A DNA stretch of 7,602 nt from positions 1 to 7,602 of the forward strand of contig CAMLKX010000088.1 in NCBI GenBank assembly GCA_946480515.1, in the 5' to 3' direction. Below, in pieces: positions 1 to 7,602 of the stretch. The position numbers were made by a program, and so were the translations under genes. Origin of the DNA: an uncultured Sphingomonadaceae bacterium (lineage in GTDB: Bacteria; Pseudomonadota; Alphaproteobacteria; Sphingomonadales; Sphingomonadaceae). The notes beneath the pieces were generated by a model. That model searched no databases. It had not been told where the DNA came from and worked only from the letters and a program-made list of their open reading frames with translations. Within the stretch, counting starts at the first letter, position 1; each line of letters starts with the position of its first letter.

Positions 1-74
1 GGAATGCCTGGGAGAAGTCCAGCGGCCCAGTTCGCCAGATTCTGCTCAACCTCATTCATAGTTCGCCGAGCCAT
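1..74 (-). CDS. Possible start of an unidentified gene, cut by the left edge
   Basis: An open frame begins at ATG 74-72 and also contains an in-frame ATG at 59-57. It runs off the left edge without a stop and reads MARRTMNEVEQNLANWAAG and onwards. The short peptide is polar and then contains WAAGLLPG; I do not recognise a family. Neither ATG has a convincing ribosome binding site. It lies downstream of the tRNA-Lys gene on the same strand, in DNA visibly less GC-rich than the rest of the window. It could be the first codons of an accessory gene next to a tRNA, or chance. With at most 24 codons visible, this is a weak call. Confidence 0.2.
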   Translation of the reverse strand, partial: MARRTMNEVEQNLANWAAGLLPGI

Positions 75-161
75 TGTTAGACAGGATGTTAGATTTGGTA
101 TCTTCGGGACCTATCTCAGCCACCCGAGCAAACCCATTCATCCAACGATTCAGTCTAATGG
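75..161. other. Lower-GC tRNA-proximal spacer
   Basis: This stretch lies immediately 3' of the tRNA-Lys gene. By eye it is near 47-50% GC, against well over 60% in the neighbouring genes. It holds a short direct repeat, TGTTAGA at 75-81 and 87-93, with a 12-bp period. I see no convincing terminator: there is no strong GC stem followed by a T run on the minus strand. No other gene or RNA could be supported here. Confidence 0.4.
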
Positions 162-237
<76 letters not shown>

Positions 238-343
238 CCATGGCTGGGATTGCCTGATGGCAAATGCGCGGCGCCGGAGTACCGGTGGCGCGGCGCGGCC
301 GGTAGCATGGGCAAAGGCTGGACGCAACCGCTCGCAGTTCAAG
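238..343 (-). other. rodA-tRNA spacer with small hairpins
   Basis: This spacer lies between the rodA stop and the 5' end of tRNA-Lys. A clean 5-bp hairpin with a 4-nt loop (TTGCC-ATCA-GGCAA) is at 250-263, 12 nt before the mature tRNA 5' end. A very GC-rich imperfect palindrome centred on CCGG-AGTA-CCGG follows further towards rodA, around 268-300. Neither stem has a T tract on the minus strand, so no intrinsic terminator is called. I also see no convincing separate promoter for the tRNA. A weak TTGCGT box with a TACCGG 17 nt later is not strong enough to annotate. Confidence 0.35.
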
Positions 344-1456
344 TCAGGCGAGGCGCGATGAGGTCCGTTGCTGCCGCTCCAGCGCCATCAGGATTCCCAG
401 GCATATCATGACCGTCATCACCGCCGATCCGCCGAACGAAACCAGCGGCAGTGGAATGCCGACCACCGGTGCAAGCCCCATGACCATCATCAGGTTGATC
501 GCGACATAGAAGAAGATCACTGACGACAACCCTGCCGCGGCGAGCTGGGCGAAGCGTGATTTCGAGCGGTAGCTGACCATCATTCCCCAGCGAATGACCA
601 TCGCGAAGGCCAGGATCAGGATGATTCCGCCAACCATCCCCCATTCTTCAGCCATCGTCGCGAACACAAAGTCGGTATGGCCTTCCGGCAGATAATCGAG
701 GTGGCTCTGGCTTCCATTGAGGAAGCCCTTTCCGGTTAGCCCTCCAGAGCCGATGGCGATTTTGGACTGGCTGATATGGTAGCCGGCGCCAAGCGGGTCG
801 CTCTCCGGATCGAGGAAGATCAGCACGCGCTTGCGCTGATATTCGTGCAGGAACGAGAGGACGATCGGCAGCGCCGCGGCGAGAGCGGCCGCGCTTCCGA
901 CGAACAGGCGAAACGGAAGGCCGGCGAGGAACATGACCGTGATTCCGCCGGCTAGGACCATCAGGCAGGTGCCGAGGTCCGGCTGCAGGATGATGAGCAC
1001 CGCAGGGATACCGAGCAACAGCAGGGCTGGCCACAACGCCCGCCAGCGGCGAAGATCGCCAACCGGGAGCAATTCATAGAACCGCGCCAGCACCAGCACG
1101 ACCGCCGGTTTCATGAACTCGGACGGCTGGAGCCGGATAAACCCAAGATCAATCCAGCGCTGGGCGCCCTTGCCGACGAACCCGACTGCCTCGACGATGA
1201 TGAGCAGGATCAGGACCACAGCATATACGGGGATAGCGGCGCGCTTGATTGTTGACTCCTTGAGCCACGACATCGCGATCGCGACACCCAGGAAAACAGC
1301 GAAACGCATCGCCTGCGACAAGGCCCAGGGCCGGATCGAGCCGCCCGCTGCGGAATAAAGGATGATCAGCCCGAACATCCCGATCCCGCTGACCAGCAGG
1401 ATGGGCCGCCATGGCAACTTGGCCAGCGGTTGCGGAATGATCGAGCTGACGATCAT
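344..1456 (-). CDS. rodA: RodA, rod-shape SEDS peptidoglycan glycosyltransferase
   Basis: RodA is a polytopic inner-membrane SEDS protein that polymerises glycan strands from lipid II. It works with the transpeptidase PBP2 encoded just upstream. The 370-aa product is the usual family length, with about ten hydrophobic membrane segments. Family signatures include GAQRWIDLGFIRLQPSE (97-113), a long periplasmic loop with DPLGAGYHISQSKIAIGSGG (220-239), LPEGHTDFVFATMAEEWG (256-273) and PLPLVSFGGSA (335-345). Asp262, in HTD, corresponds to the catalytic aspartate of E. coli RodA. The ATG overlaps the mrdA TGA in an ATGA arrangement (1453-1456). No clear Shine-Dalgarno sequence precedes it, so translation probably depends on reinitiation after PBP2. 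FtsW is the closest alternative, but the position directly after mrdA in an mre operon favours RodA. Confidence 0.97.
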   Translation of the reverse strand: MIVSSIIPQPLAKLPWRPILLVSGIGMFGLIILYSAAGGSIRPWALSQAMRFAVFLGVAIAMSWLKESTIKRAAIPVYAVVLILLIIVEAVGFVGKGAQRWIDLGFIRLQPSEFMKPAVVLVLARFYELLPVGDLRRWRALWPALLLLGIPAVLIILQPDLGTCLMVLAGGITVMFLAGLPFRLFVGSAAALAAALPIVLSFLHEYQRKRVLIFLDPESDPLGAGYHISQSKIAIGSGGLTGKGFLNGSQSHLDYLPEGHTDFVFATMAEEWGMVGGIILILAFAMVIRWGMMVSYRSKSRFAQLAAAGLSSVIFFYVAINLMMVMGLAPVVGIPLPLVSFGGSAVMTVMICLGILMALERQQRTSSRLA

Positions 1457-3342
1457 GCGGGCGCTCGCGCAGCCGCATCAATCGCCGCGGCCCGGCGCGC
1501 CATCCGCTCGGCCAGAGTTCCGCCCCACTGCGTTTCCAATTCGGCCAGCCGCTTCATCGCTCGGTCCTGGTCGAACAAGTAGGTCAGCACGTCCTTGGCG
1601 ACCGGGGCAGCGGCACGAGCGCCGCCTAGGCCATGCTCGATCACCACGGCTCCAGCATAGCGCGGCTTGTCGGTCGGTGCGAAAAACACGAACAGCCCAT
1701 GATCGCGATATTTCCAGTCGCCGCTCTGGCCGCGCTGAGCACCTGCGATGCGGCGCACCTGCGCCGTTCCGGTCTTGCCGCCCATGGCAATACCGGGAAC
1801 CAGGAGGCGGGAAGCTCCCGCAGTGCCGTCACCGTTGACGACCTCCCACATTCCGCCGCGAACCACCTCGAGATGCTCAGGAGCAATGCCAAGCAGCGGG
1901 GCGGGGGCACGCTTTTCCAGCAGCAGCCTGGGCTCGAGGATACGGCCGGAGGCGATGCGTGAGGCCATCACCGCCAGCTGGAGCGGGTTCAGCACCAGAT
2001 AGCCCTGACCGATCGACGCATTCAGAGAGTCCGATGCAGTCCACTTCTGCTTGTAGCGGCGCATCTTCCATTCGCTGTCGGGAACGGTGCCATAGCTTTG
2101 GCTGACCACCGGCAGATCGAACTTGGCGCCCAGCCCAAGCCGCTTGGCCATCGGTGCGATCCGATCATAGCCGAGCCGATGTCCCATGGTGTAGAAATAG
2201 GTGTTGCAGCTTTTGGCGATCGCCCGCCGCATGTTCACCGCGCCATGCCGTCCGAGGCAGCGGAAGAAACGGTTGCCGAGCGCGTAACCGCCGGGGCAGT
2301 GGATGATCTCGTCCGGGTCCACTCCGGCTTCCAGCGCAGCCAGTGCGCCCATGGGCTTGATCGTCGACCCCGGTGGGTAAAGCGCGCTCAACGTCTTGTT
2401 CAGTAGCGGCTTGCGCTCGTCATCCGACAGCGTGCGCCACTCGGTTCGGCCGATCCCGTCGGAGAAGCTGTTGGGATCGTAAGCGGGCATCGACGCCATG
2501 CACAGGATGTCGCCAGTCAGGCAGTCGATAATCACGCAACTGCCGGACTCCTCGCCCAGCCGGCGGGCGGCATATTGCTGCAGCCCGGCGTTGATCGTCA
2601 GCTGAACGGTATTGCCGCTGCGATCAGGCTTGGGCGTTAATTCGCGGACGAGCTTGCCGCGGGCGGTCAATTCCACGCGCTGGCCGCCTGGCGTTCCACG
2701 CAGGCGAGGTTCCAGAGTTTTCTCAAGGCCTTCCTTGCCGATCTTGAAGCCCGGTGTGATTAGTAGCGGGTTCTTTTCGCGCTCATATTCCTTGGCTGAG
2801 GCAGCACCGACATAGCCGACCAGATGCCCGACCGCGGCTCCGTCCGGGTAAAAGCGCGAGAAGCCGCGCATTGGCTGCACCCCGGGCAGTTCGGGCAAGC
2901 GAACGGTGACGGCCGCATAGCGTTCGTAAGGCACATCTTCGGCGATCTGGATCGGCTGATAGCCTTGCTTCCACGACAGCTCGCCGCGGATCCGCTCAAC
3001 CTCCTCCGGCGGCAACCCGAGCAACTCGGTCAGCGTGGCTAGCGTGGCATCGCGGTTGACCAGCTGTTGCGGGATCACGTCGATGCGGAAGTCACTGCGG
3101 TTGATTGCGATTGGCTTTCCTTCGCGGTCGACCAGCCAGCCCCTGCGCGGCGGAACCACGATCAGTTGAACGCGGTTGCTTTCGCTCAGCAGCTGATAAT
3201 GTTCGTTGTCGGCGATGGACAGCCAGCCCATCCGGCCAATCAAAACCGCTCCCAACGCAGCTTGCGCTCCGCCCACGACCAGCATCCTGCGAGAGAAGGT
3301 CAGCGACTGATGGGCACTGGTGATCCGGAAATCCTGCTTCAA
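1453..3342 (-). CDS. mrdA: Penicillin-binding protein 2 (MrdA), elongation transpeptidase
   Basis: This class B penicillin-binding protein cross-links peptidoglycan during side-wall growth, partnered with RodA and MreC. From the TTG at 3342 it has 629 residues. A short cytoplasmic N-terminus is followed by one membrane anchor (about 18-42). The dimerisation/pedestal region carries PPRRGWLVDREGKPIA (64-79), and GKEGLE lies near 202-207. The transpeptidase domain has the active-site SxxK as STIK (Ser326, Lys329), SCN (378-380) and KTGTAQV (523-529). An alanine- and arginine-rich tail ends the protein. The start is chosen for the GGAGG at 3351-3355, 8 nt upstream, and for the TTGA overlap with the mreD stop. 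An in-frame ATG at 3474 would add 44 residues that lie wholly within mreD and look non-native. The first in-frame ATG after the TTG falls at the edge of the anchor. Confidence 0.95.
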   Translation of the reverse strand: MKQDFRITSAHQSLTFSRRMLVVGGAQAALGAVLIGRMGWLSIADNEHYQLLSESNRVQLIVVPPRRGWLVDREGKPIAINRSDFRIDVIPQQLVNRDATLATLTELLGLPPEEVERIRGELSWKQGYQPIQIAEDVPYERYAAVTVRLPELPGVQPMRGFSRFYPDGAAVGHLVGYVGAASAKEYEREKNPLLITPGFKIGKEGLEKTLEPRLRGTPGGQRVELTARGKLVRELTPKPDRSGNTVQLTINAGLQQYAARRLGEESGSCVIIDCLTGDILCMASMPAYDPNSFSDGIGRTEWRTLSDDERKPLLNKTLSALYPPGSTIKPMGALAALEAGVDPDEIIHCPGGYALGNRFFRCLGRHGAVNMRRAIAKSCNTYFYTMGHRLGYDRIAPMAKRLGLGAKFDLPVVSQSYGTVPDSEWKMRRYKQKWTASDSLNASIGQGYLVLNPLQLAVMASRIASGRILEPRLLLEKRAPAPLLGIAPEHLEVVRGGMWEVVNGDGTAGASRLLVPGIAMGGKTGTAQVRRIAGAQRGQSGDWKYRDHGLFVFFAPTDKPRYAGAVVIEHGLGGARAAAPVAKDVLTYLFDQDRAMKRLAELETQWGGTLAERMARRAAAIDAAARAPA

Positions 3343-3854
3343 TGCCCAAGCCTCCACCGATCGAGCGCGGAGCAGATCCGTGCGGCGAACGGGAAAAACA
3401 GAATACCGACAATTATTTGCGGCACTACGGTCAAGAATGGAAGCGGAGCGCCGGTCAGGGCGTCGATTTTCCACTGAGCAGCTTCGCTAGTCAGGACGAC
3501 CAGTGCGGTGATCGCCCACTCAATCCAATAGTCGCGCCACATTGTTCGCTGCTCGAGCAGGTCCAGCAACAGCAGCACAGCAGCCCACAGCGCGACCGAA
3601 AGCCCGATCGGCGAGCCGGTGATCACATCATTGGCAAGGCCGAGGACCGCGCCCCACCACGCCGGCCACACGTCAGACCGGAGCAGCCGCCAGGTGATCA
3701 GCATCAGCAGTCCGAAGTCCGGGAACCAGCCGGTCTGCGTCACTATTGGAAGGAGGGACAATGATGAGGCGACGATGACCGAGGCGGTCGGAACGAGTTG
3801 CGCGTGACGTCGCGGTCCTGATCCGACACGCCGCCCGGCAAGCGACCGGGGCAT
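3339..3854 (-). CDS. mreD: MreD, rod-shape-determining membrane protein
   Basis: MreD is a small integral inner-membrane protein of the elongasome that associates with MreC. The 171-residue product matches the usual family length of about 160-175. It has a basic N-terminus (RSLAGRRVGSGPRRH) and then roughly five hydrophobic segments. The family-like GLANDVITGSPIGLSVALW pattern (about 72-90) lies between segments. The ATG at 3854-3852 overlaps the mreC stop as TGATG. GAGGAG at 3860-3865 is 5 nt upstream. An adjacent in-frame TTG at 3857 would sit only 2 nt from that site and is less likely. MreD sequences diverge strongly, so the call rests on topology, the motif and the position between mreC and mrdA. 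Confidence 0.92.
   Translation of the reverse strand: MPRSLAGRRVGSGPRRHAQLVPTASVIVASSLSLLPIVTQTGWFPDFGLLMLITWRLLRSDVWPAWWGAVLGLANDVITGSPIGLSVALWAAVLLLLDLLEQRTMWRDYWIEWAITALVVLTSEAAQWKIDALTGAPLPFLTVVPQIIVGILFFPFAARICSALDRWRLGH
3351..3355 (-). promoter_or_regulatory. Ribosome binding site for mrdA (decides TTG start)
   Basis: GGAGG on the minus strand lies 8 nt before TTG 3342-3340, inside the last codons of mreD. This near-perfect Shine-Dalgarno sequence and the overlap with the mreD stop fix the PBP2 start at a non-ATG codon rather than the ATG at 3474. Confidence 0.75.
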
Positions 3855-4723
3855 CAAGGCTCCTCGCGTTCTGAATCGATGGCGGCTTGCTGATAGGGCT
3901 GTTCAACGATCGCGAAACTGCTGTCGGCAGGGTCGGCGAGCGGCAGCCCGATCGCGCCGTCGTCGTCGAGGCGTGTGACCCGCGCGACCGGAACGAGGGG
4001 AGGGTAAAGCCCGCCAGTGCCCGATGTGACGACGATGTCGCCGCGCTTGAACGGGTTGCGGCCCACTTCCAGCGGGCGAAGATCGACCGTTCCGTCGCCG
4101 CGCCCGGTGGAGATCACGGGGATCCCGGATCGGAGCAGGCGAGCGGGGACGATGTTGGCCCGGTCCGACACCAGCAGCACCCGCGCGGCGATCTGTCCGG
4201 CATCGACGACCCGGCCGACCAGCCCGTCGGCTGCGCGGACCGGCATTCCGGGCTGGACTCCGTCACCTCTCCCGGCCGAAATGATCGCGAACCGGCGCGC
4301 ACTCTGGAATGAGGAGCCGACGATCCGACCCGTGGCCACTGCGTTGCGCGTGTGCTCGCGCAGCTGCAATGCGGCCTTGAGTTGGCGATTTTCCTGAAGG
4401 ACCGCGCTGGCCCTGATCATCTGCCGGCGCATGGCCTGATTGTCGCGCTTCAGATCGGCATTCTGGCGCGCTGCATTCCAGTAATTTCCAGCGCCGCTCA
4501 CCAGCCCGCTCACCGTGTCGACCGCTGACCGGAACCCGGAACTTACCGGGCTGGTCGCGTCCAGCGCCATCCCACGCACGCCGGCATAGCTTTGCGGAGC
4601 GAGCATCGACAGGGCGAGCATGATCAAGCCGATCATCACCCCCGCGACGGCGGCGACGAAGCTGAAAAACAGCCCATATTGCGCCCGCCGCGACCAGCCT
4701 GGGCGCCGATAGACAGGCGCCAT
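3854..4723 (-). CDS. mreC: MreC, rod-shape-determining periplasmic scaffold
   Basis: MreC is a bitopic inner-membrane protein whose periplasmic part forms filaments and activates PBP2-RodA. The 289-residue product has a basic cytoplasmic start (MAPVYRRPGWSRRAQYG) and one membrane segment at about 18-42. A coiled coil spans about 80-120, with QNADLKRDNQAMRRQM and LQENRQLKAALQL stretches. The beta-rich MreC domain follows, with SAGRGDGVQPGMPVRAADGLVGRV-type sequence (149-172) and KRGDIVVTSGTGGLYPP (226-242). ATG 4723 is chosen because it follows the mreB stop by 10 nt and has AGGA (4732-4735) 8 nt upstream. A longer in-frame start at 4798 would add 25 residues lying inside mreB. It ends in an acidic tail, DSEREEP. 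Confidence 0.95.
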   Translation of the reverse strand: MAPVYRRPGWSRRAQYGLFFSFVAAVAGVMIGLIMLALSMLAPQSYAGVRGMALDATSPVSSGFRSAVDTVSGLVSGAGNYWNAARQNADLKRDNQAMRRQMIRASAVLQENRQLKAALQLREHTRNAVATGRIVGSSFQSARRFAIISAGRGDGVQPGMPVRAADGLVGRVVDAGQIAARVLLVSDRANIVPARLLRSGIPVISTGRGDGTVDLRPLEVGRNPFKRGDIVVTSGTGGLYPPLVPVARVTRLDDDGAIGLPLADPADSSFAIVEQPYQQAAIDSEREEP

Positions 4724-4733
4724 CGTTAGGGTC

Positions 4734-5930
<1,197 letters not shown>

Positions 5931-7602
5931 ATGTCAATAAGAAGGCTGCCGTCGGAGCTGATCGACCGGATCGCTGCGGGGGAGGTGGTTGAGCGGCCCG
6001 CCAGCGCTCTGAAAGAACTGGTCGAGAACGCGCTCGACGCCGGCGCTGCAAGCATCGCGATTCGGCTTTCGGCCGGGGGTCTCGATCTGATCGAAGTGGC
6101 CGATGACGGGTGCGGAATGACAGCCAGCGACATTCGCCTCGCGCTTGAACGCCACGCCACGTCAAAGCTTCCGGACAGCCGGATCGAAGCGGTCTCCAGC
6201 TACGGATTTCGCGGTGAGGCGCTTCCGTCGATCGCCAGCGTCGCTGCCGTGACGATCGAAAGCCGCCCCCGTGGCGGCGGTGACGGCTGGCGGGTGATGG
6301 TCGATCATGGCGCTGCGGTCGAGGAGGGGCCAGCCGCCGCCGCGCCGGGAACGCGGGTGCGGGTCGAAAACCTGTTCGGCAAGGTGCCGGCTCGCCGCAA
6401 ATTCTTGCGGTCGCCCAGGGCCGAATATGCGGCAAGCGTCGACTCCGTTCGGCGGCTCGCGATGGCTCGCCCAGACGTCGCGTTCAGCCTCGATCATGAT
6501 GGCCGGCGTGTCCTCCAGGTCCAGCCATCCGACAGTCCGGCGCGCGTTGCCGCTCTGCTTGACCCGGCGCTGGCGAAAAATGGCATCGGCATCGATCTGA
6601 CCCGTGGCGAATTGGCACTGACTGGCGTGTCGAGTCTGCCGACCTTCAGCCGGGGTGCCGCCGACCAGCAATATCTGTTCGTCAACCGCCGCCCGGTCAA
6701 AGACCGGCTGCTGGTGGGGGCCTTACGCGCGGCTTACCGGGATCTGCTTGCGCGCGACCGGCACCCGATCGCGGCGCTGTTTCTCGACCTTCCGAGCGAG
6801 GAGGTGGACATCAATGTTCACCCGGCCAAGACCGAAGTGCGCTTCCGCGATCCCGCAGCGGTACGGGGGTTGATCGTTGGCGGTTTGCGCCACGCCCTGG
6901 ATGAGGCCGGTCACCGCAGTGCTGCGCGCGAGCAAGCAGCGGCGCCCGCGGCGTGGGTCTCGGATCTTGATCTTCGTCATTCCCGCGACAGCGCGAACCC
7001 CGCTTTCGGGGGCTCGCCGCCGGTTCAAGAAGTCTGGAGCCCTGCCTTCGCAGGGGTGACGAATGATTACGCTGGCCTGGCGGACCGACACCTCGACTTC
7101 GCCCACGCACCAGCCGGGCGCGCCGAACCCGCTGTTACGCCAGTGCCGTCGCATCCGCTCGGTGTCGCGCGCGGACAGGTCGCAGCGACTTATATCGTTG
7201 CCGAGTCCGAGGATGGGCTGATCATCGTTGACCAGCATGCGGCGCACGAGCGGCTGGTCCTTGAACGGATGAAACGCAGCGCCGGCCATGGCGAGGTCAT
7301 GCAGCAGGCGCTGTTGCTTCCTGAAGTGGTGGAACTTGATGAGCCGGACTGCGACCGGCTGGAGGGCGCGGCGGCGGAACTGGCGGGACTGGGCTTGGAG
7401 GTGGAGCGGTTTGGACCCGCGGCAATGCTGGTTCGAGCGACGCCCGCTCCGCTCGGCCAGATCGATTGCCGCGCGCTACTGTCCGATCTGGCTGCTGAGA
7501 TCGCCGACTATGGCAGTGCGTTGAGCCTGAAAGAACGTCTCGATGAACTCGCCGCGACCATGGCGTGTCACAGCTCGGTTCGTGCTGGACGGGTGCTGTC
7601 AG
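5931..7602 (+). CDS. mutL: MutL, DNA mismatch repair protein (3' end cut by window)
   Basis: MutL couples mismatch recognition by MutS to strand incision. The frame is open from ATG 5931 to the window edge (557 codons, no stop seen). The start IRRLPSELIDRIAAGEVVERP is canonical. The GHKL ATPase motifs are intact: ELVENALDAG with Glu29 and Asn33, Asp58 in DDGCGM, GFRGEAL (92-98), VNRRPV and DINVHPAKTEVRF (293-305). The linker (about 320-415) contains the repeat-derived insert at residues 349-377. The C-terminal domain has DQHAAHERLVLE (434-445), which fits the DQHA-x2-E-x4-E metal-binding motif of MutL endonucleases. MACHSSVRAGR (544-554) lies at the right edge. AGGA (5919-5922) is 8 nt upstream. 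The final CPHGRP-type motif would lie beyond the window. Confidence 0.97.
   Translation, partial: MSIRRLPSELIDRIAAGEVVERPASALKELVENALDAGAASIAIRLSAGGLDLIEVADDGCGMTASDIRLALERHATSKLPDSRIEAVSSYGFRGEALPSIASVAAVTIESRPRGGGDGWRVMVDHGAAVEEGPAAAAPGTRVRVENLFGKVPARRKFLRSPRAEYAASVDSVRRLAMARPDVAFSLDHDGRRVLQVQPSDSPARVAALLDPALAKNGIGIDLTRGELALTGVSSLPTFSRGAADQQYLFVNRRPVKDRLLVGALRAAYRDLLARDRHPIAALFLDLPSEEVDINVHPAKTEVRFRDPAAVRGLIVGGLRHALDEAGHRSAAREQAAAPAAWVSDLDLRHSRDSANPAFGGSPPVQEVWSPAFAGVTNDYAGLADRHLDFAHAPAGRAEPAVTPVPSHPLGVARGQVAATYIVAESEDGLIIVDQHAAHERLVLERMKRSAGHGEVMQQALLLPEVVELDEPDCDRLEGAAAELAGLGLEVERFGPAAMLVRATPAPLGQIDCRALLSDLAAEIADYGSALSLKERLDELAATMACHSSVRAGRVLS
6975..7061 (+). repeat. 87-bp palindromic repeat element inserted in frame in mutL
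   Basis: The element starts CGTCATTCCCGCGACAGCG and ends with the imperfect inverse complement, finishing GCAGGGGTGACG; 13 of the outer 19 positions pair between the arms. Inside are a perfect 6-bp hairpin CCCTGC-CTTC-GCAGGG (right arm), a 5-bp hairpin CCCCG-CTTT-CGGGG (centre) and a 7-bp left hairpin with one mismatch (TTCCCGC-GACA-GCGCGAA). This layout and the ends are typical of the small CGTCATTCCCGCG...-type repeats scattered between genes in many proteobacteria. Their minus-strand translations typically give RGNDE-like strings, and CRGNDE is indeed present here. The length is exactly 29 codons in phase with mutL. No target-site duplication is visible. An extra TT/AA at the outer ends (6973-7063) extends the symmetry. 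Confidence 0.82.

Noticed and set aside
75..93. TGTTAGA direct repeat, 12-bp period, as a CRISPR or regulator site
   Set aside because: There are only two 7-bp units, which is well within chance, and no array or partner gene.
265..300. GC-rich palindrome after rodA as an intrinsic terminator
   Set aside because: The stem is interrupted by a 3-nt bulge and there is no T run on the minus strand.
3618..3807. Plus-strand short frames antisense to mreD
   Set aside because: They overlap mreD and each other and carry no domain or ribosome binding site.
6480..7100. Possible frameshift in mutL suggested by the repeat insertion
   Set aside because: Codon-by-codon translation from 5931 to 7601 stays open and keeps all MutL motifs on both sides of the insert in the same frame.
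6723..7289. A 188-codon minus-strand frame over mutL
   Set aside because: It is antisense to intact mutL. Its middle is simply the minus-strand translation of the palindromic repeat, a known source of spurious open frames.

Overview
The window reads as chromosomal DNA from a high-GC alphaproteobacterium, most probably of the sphingomonad type. The lineage is inferred from the base composition, the protein sequences and a characteristic small palindromic repeat; no database was searched. Almost all of the window is ordinary core genome.

Layout from left to right. Positions 1-161 are a lower-GC stretch with at most the start of an unidentified gene running off the left edge. A tRNA-Lys(CUU) gene lies on the minus strand at 162-237. 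From 343 to 5777 the minus strand carries the complete cell-elongation (rod-shape) operon. In transcription order it is mreB, mreC, mreD, mrdA (PBP2) and rodA, with the tRNA 106 bp downstream on the same strand. Four of the five genes are packed with a 10-nt gap or with overlapping stop and start codons. The mrdA start is best placed at a TTG that overlaps the mreD stop and has a strong ribosome binding site. A 153-bp divergent intergenic region (5778-5930) separates mreB from mutL. mutL runs on the plus strand and is cut by the right edge after 557 codons.

The five minus-strand products form one machine. MreB filaments under the inner membrane are coupled through MreC and MreD to the RodA glycosyltransferase and the PBP2 transpeptidase, which together make lateral-wall peptidoglycan. 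MutL is unrelated to this; it is the mismatch-repair ATPase and, judging by its metal-binding motif, an endonuclease.

The most interesting feature is inside mutL. An 87-bp imperfect palindrome (6975-7061) of the dispersed intergenic-repeat type sits exactly in frame. It adds 29 codons to the linker between the ATPase and the C-terminal dimerisation/endonuclease domains without breaking the reading frame. I saw no CRISPR array, phage gene cluster, toxin-antitoxin pair or new multi-gene system.
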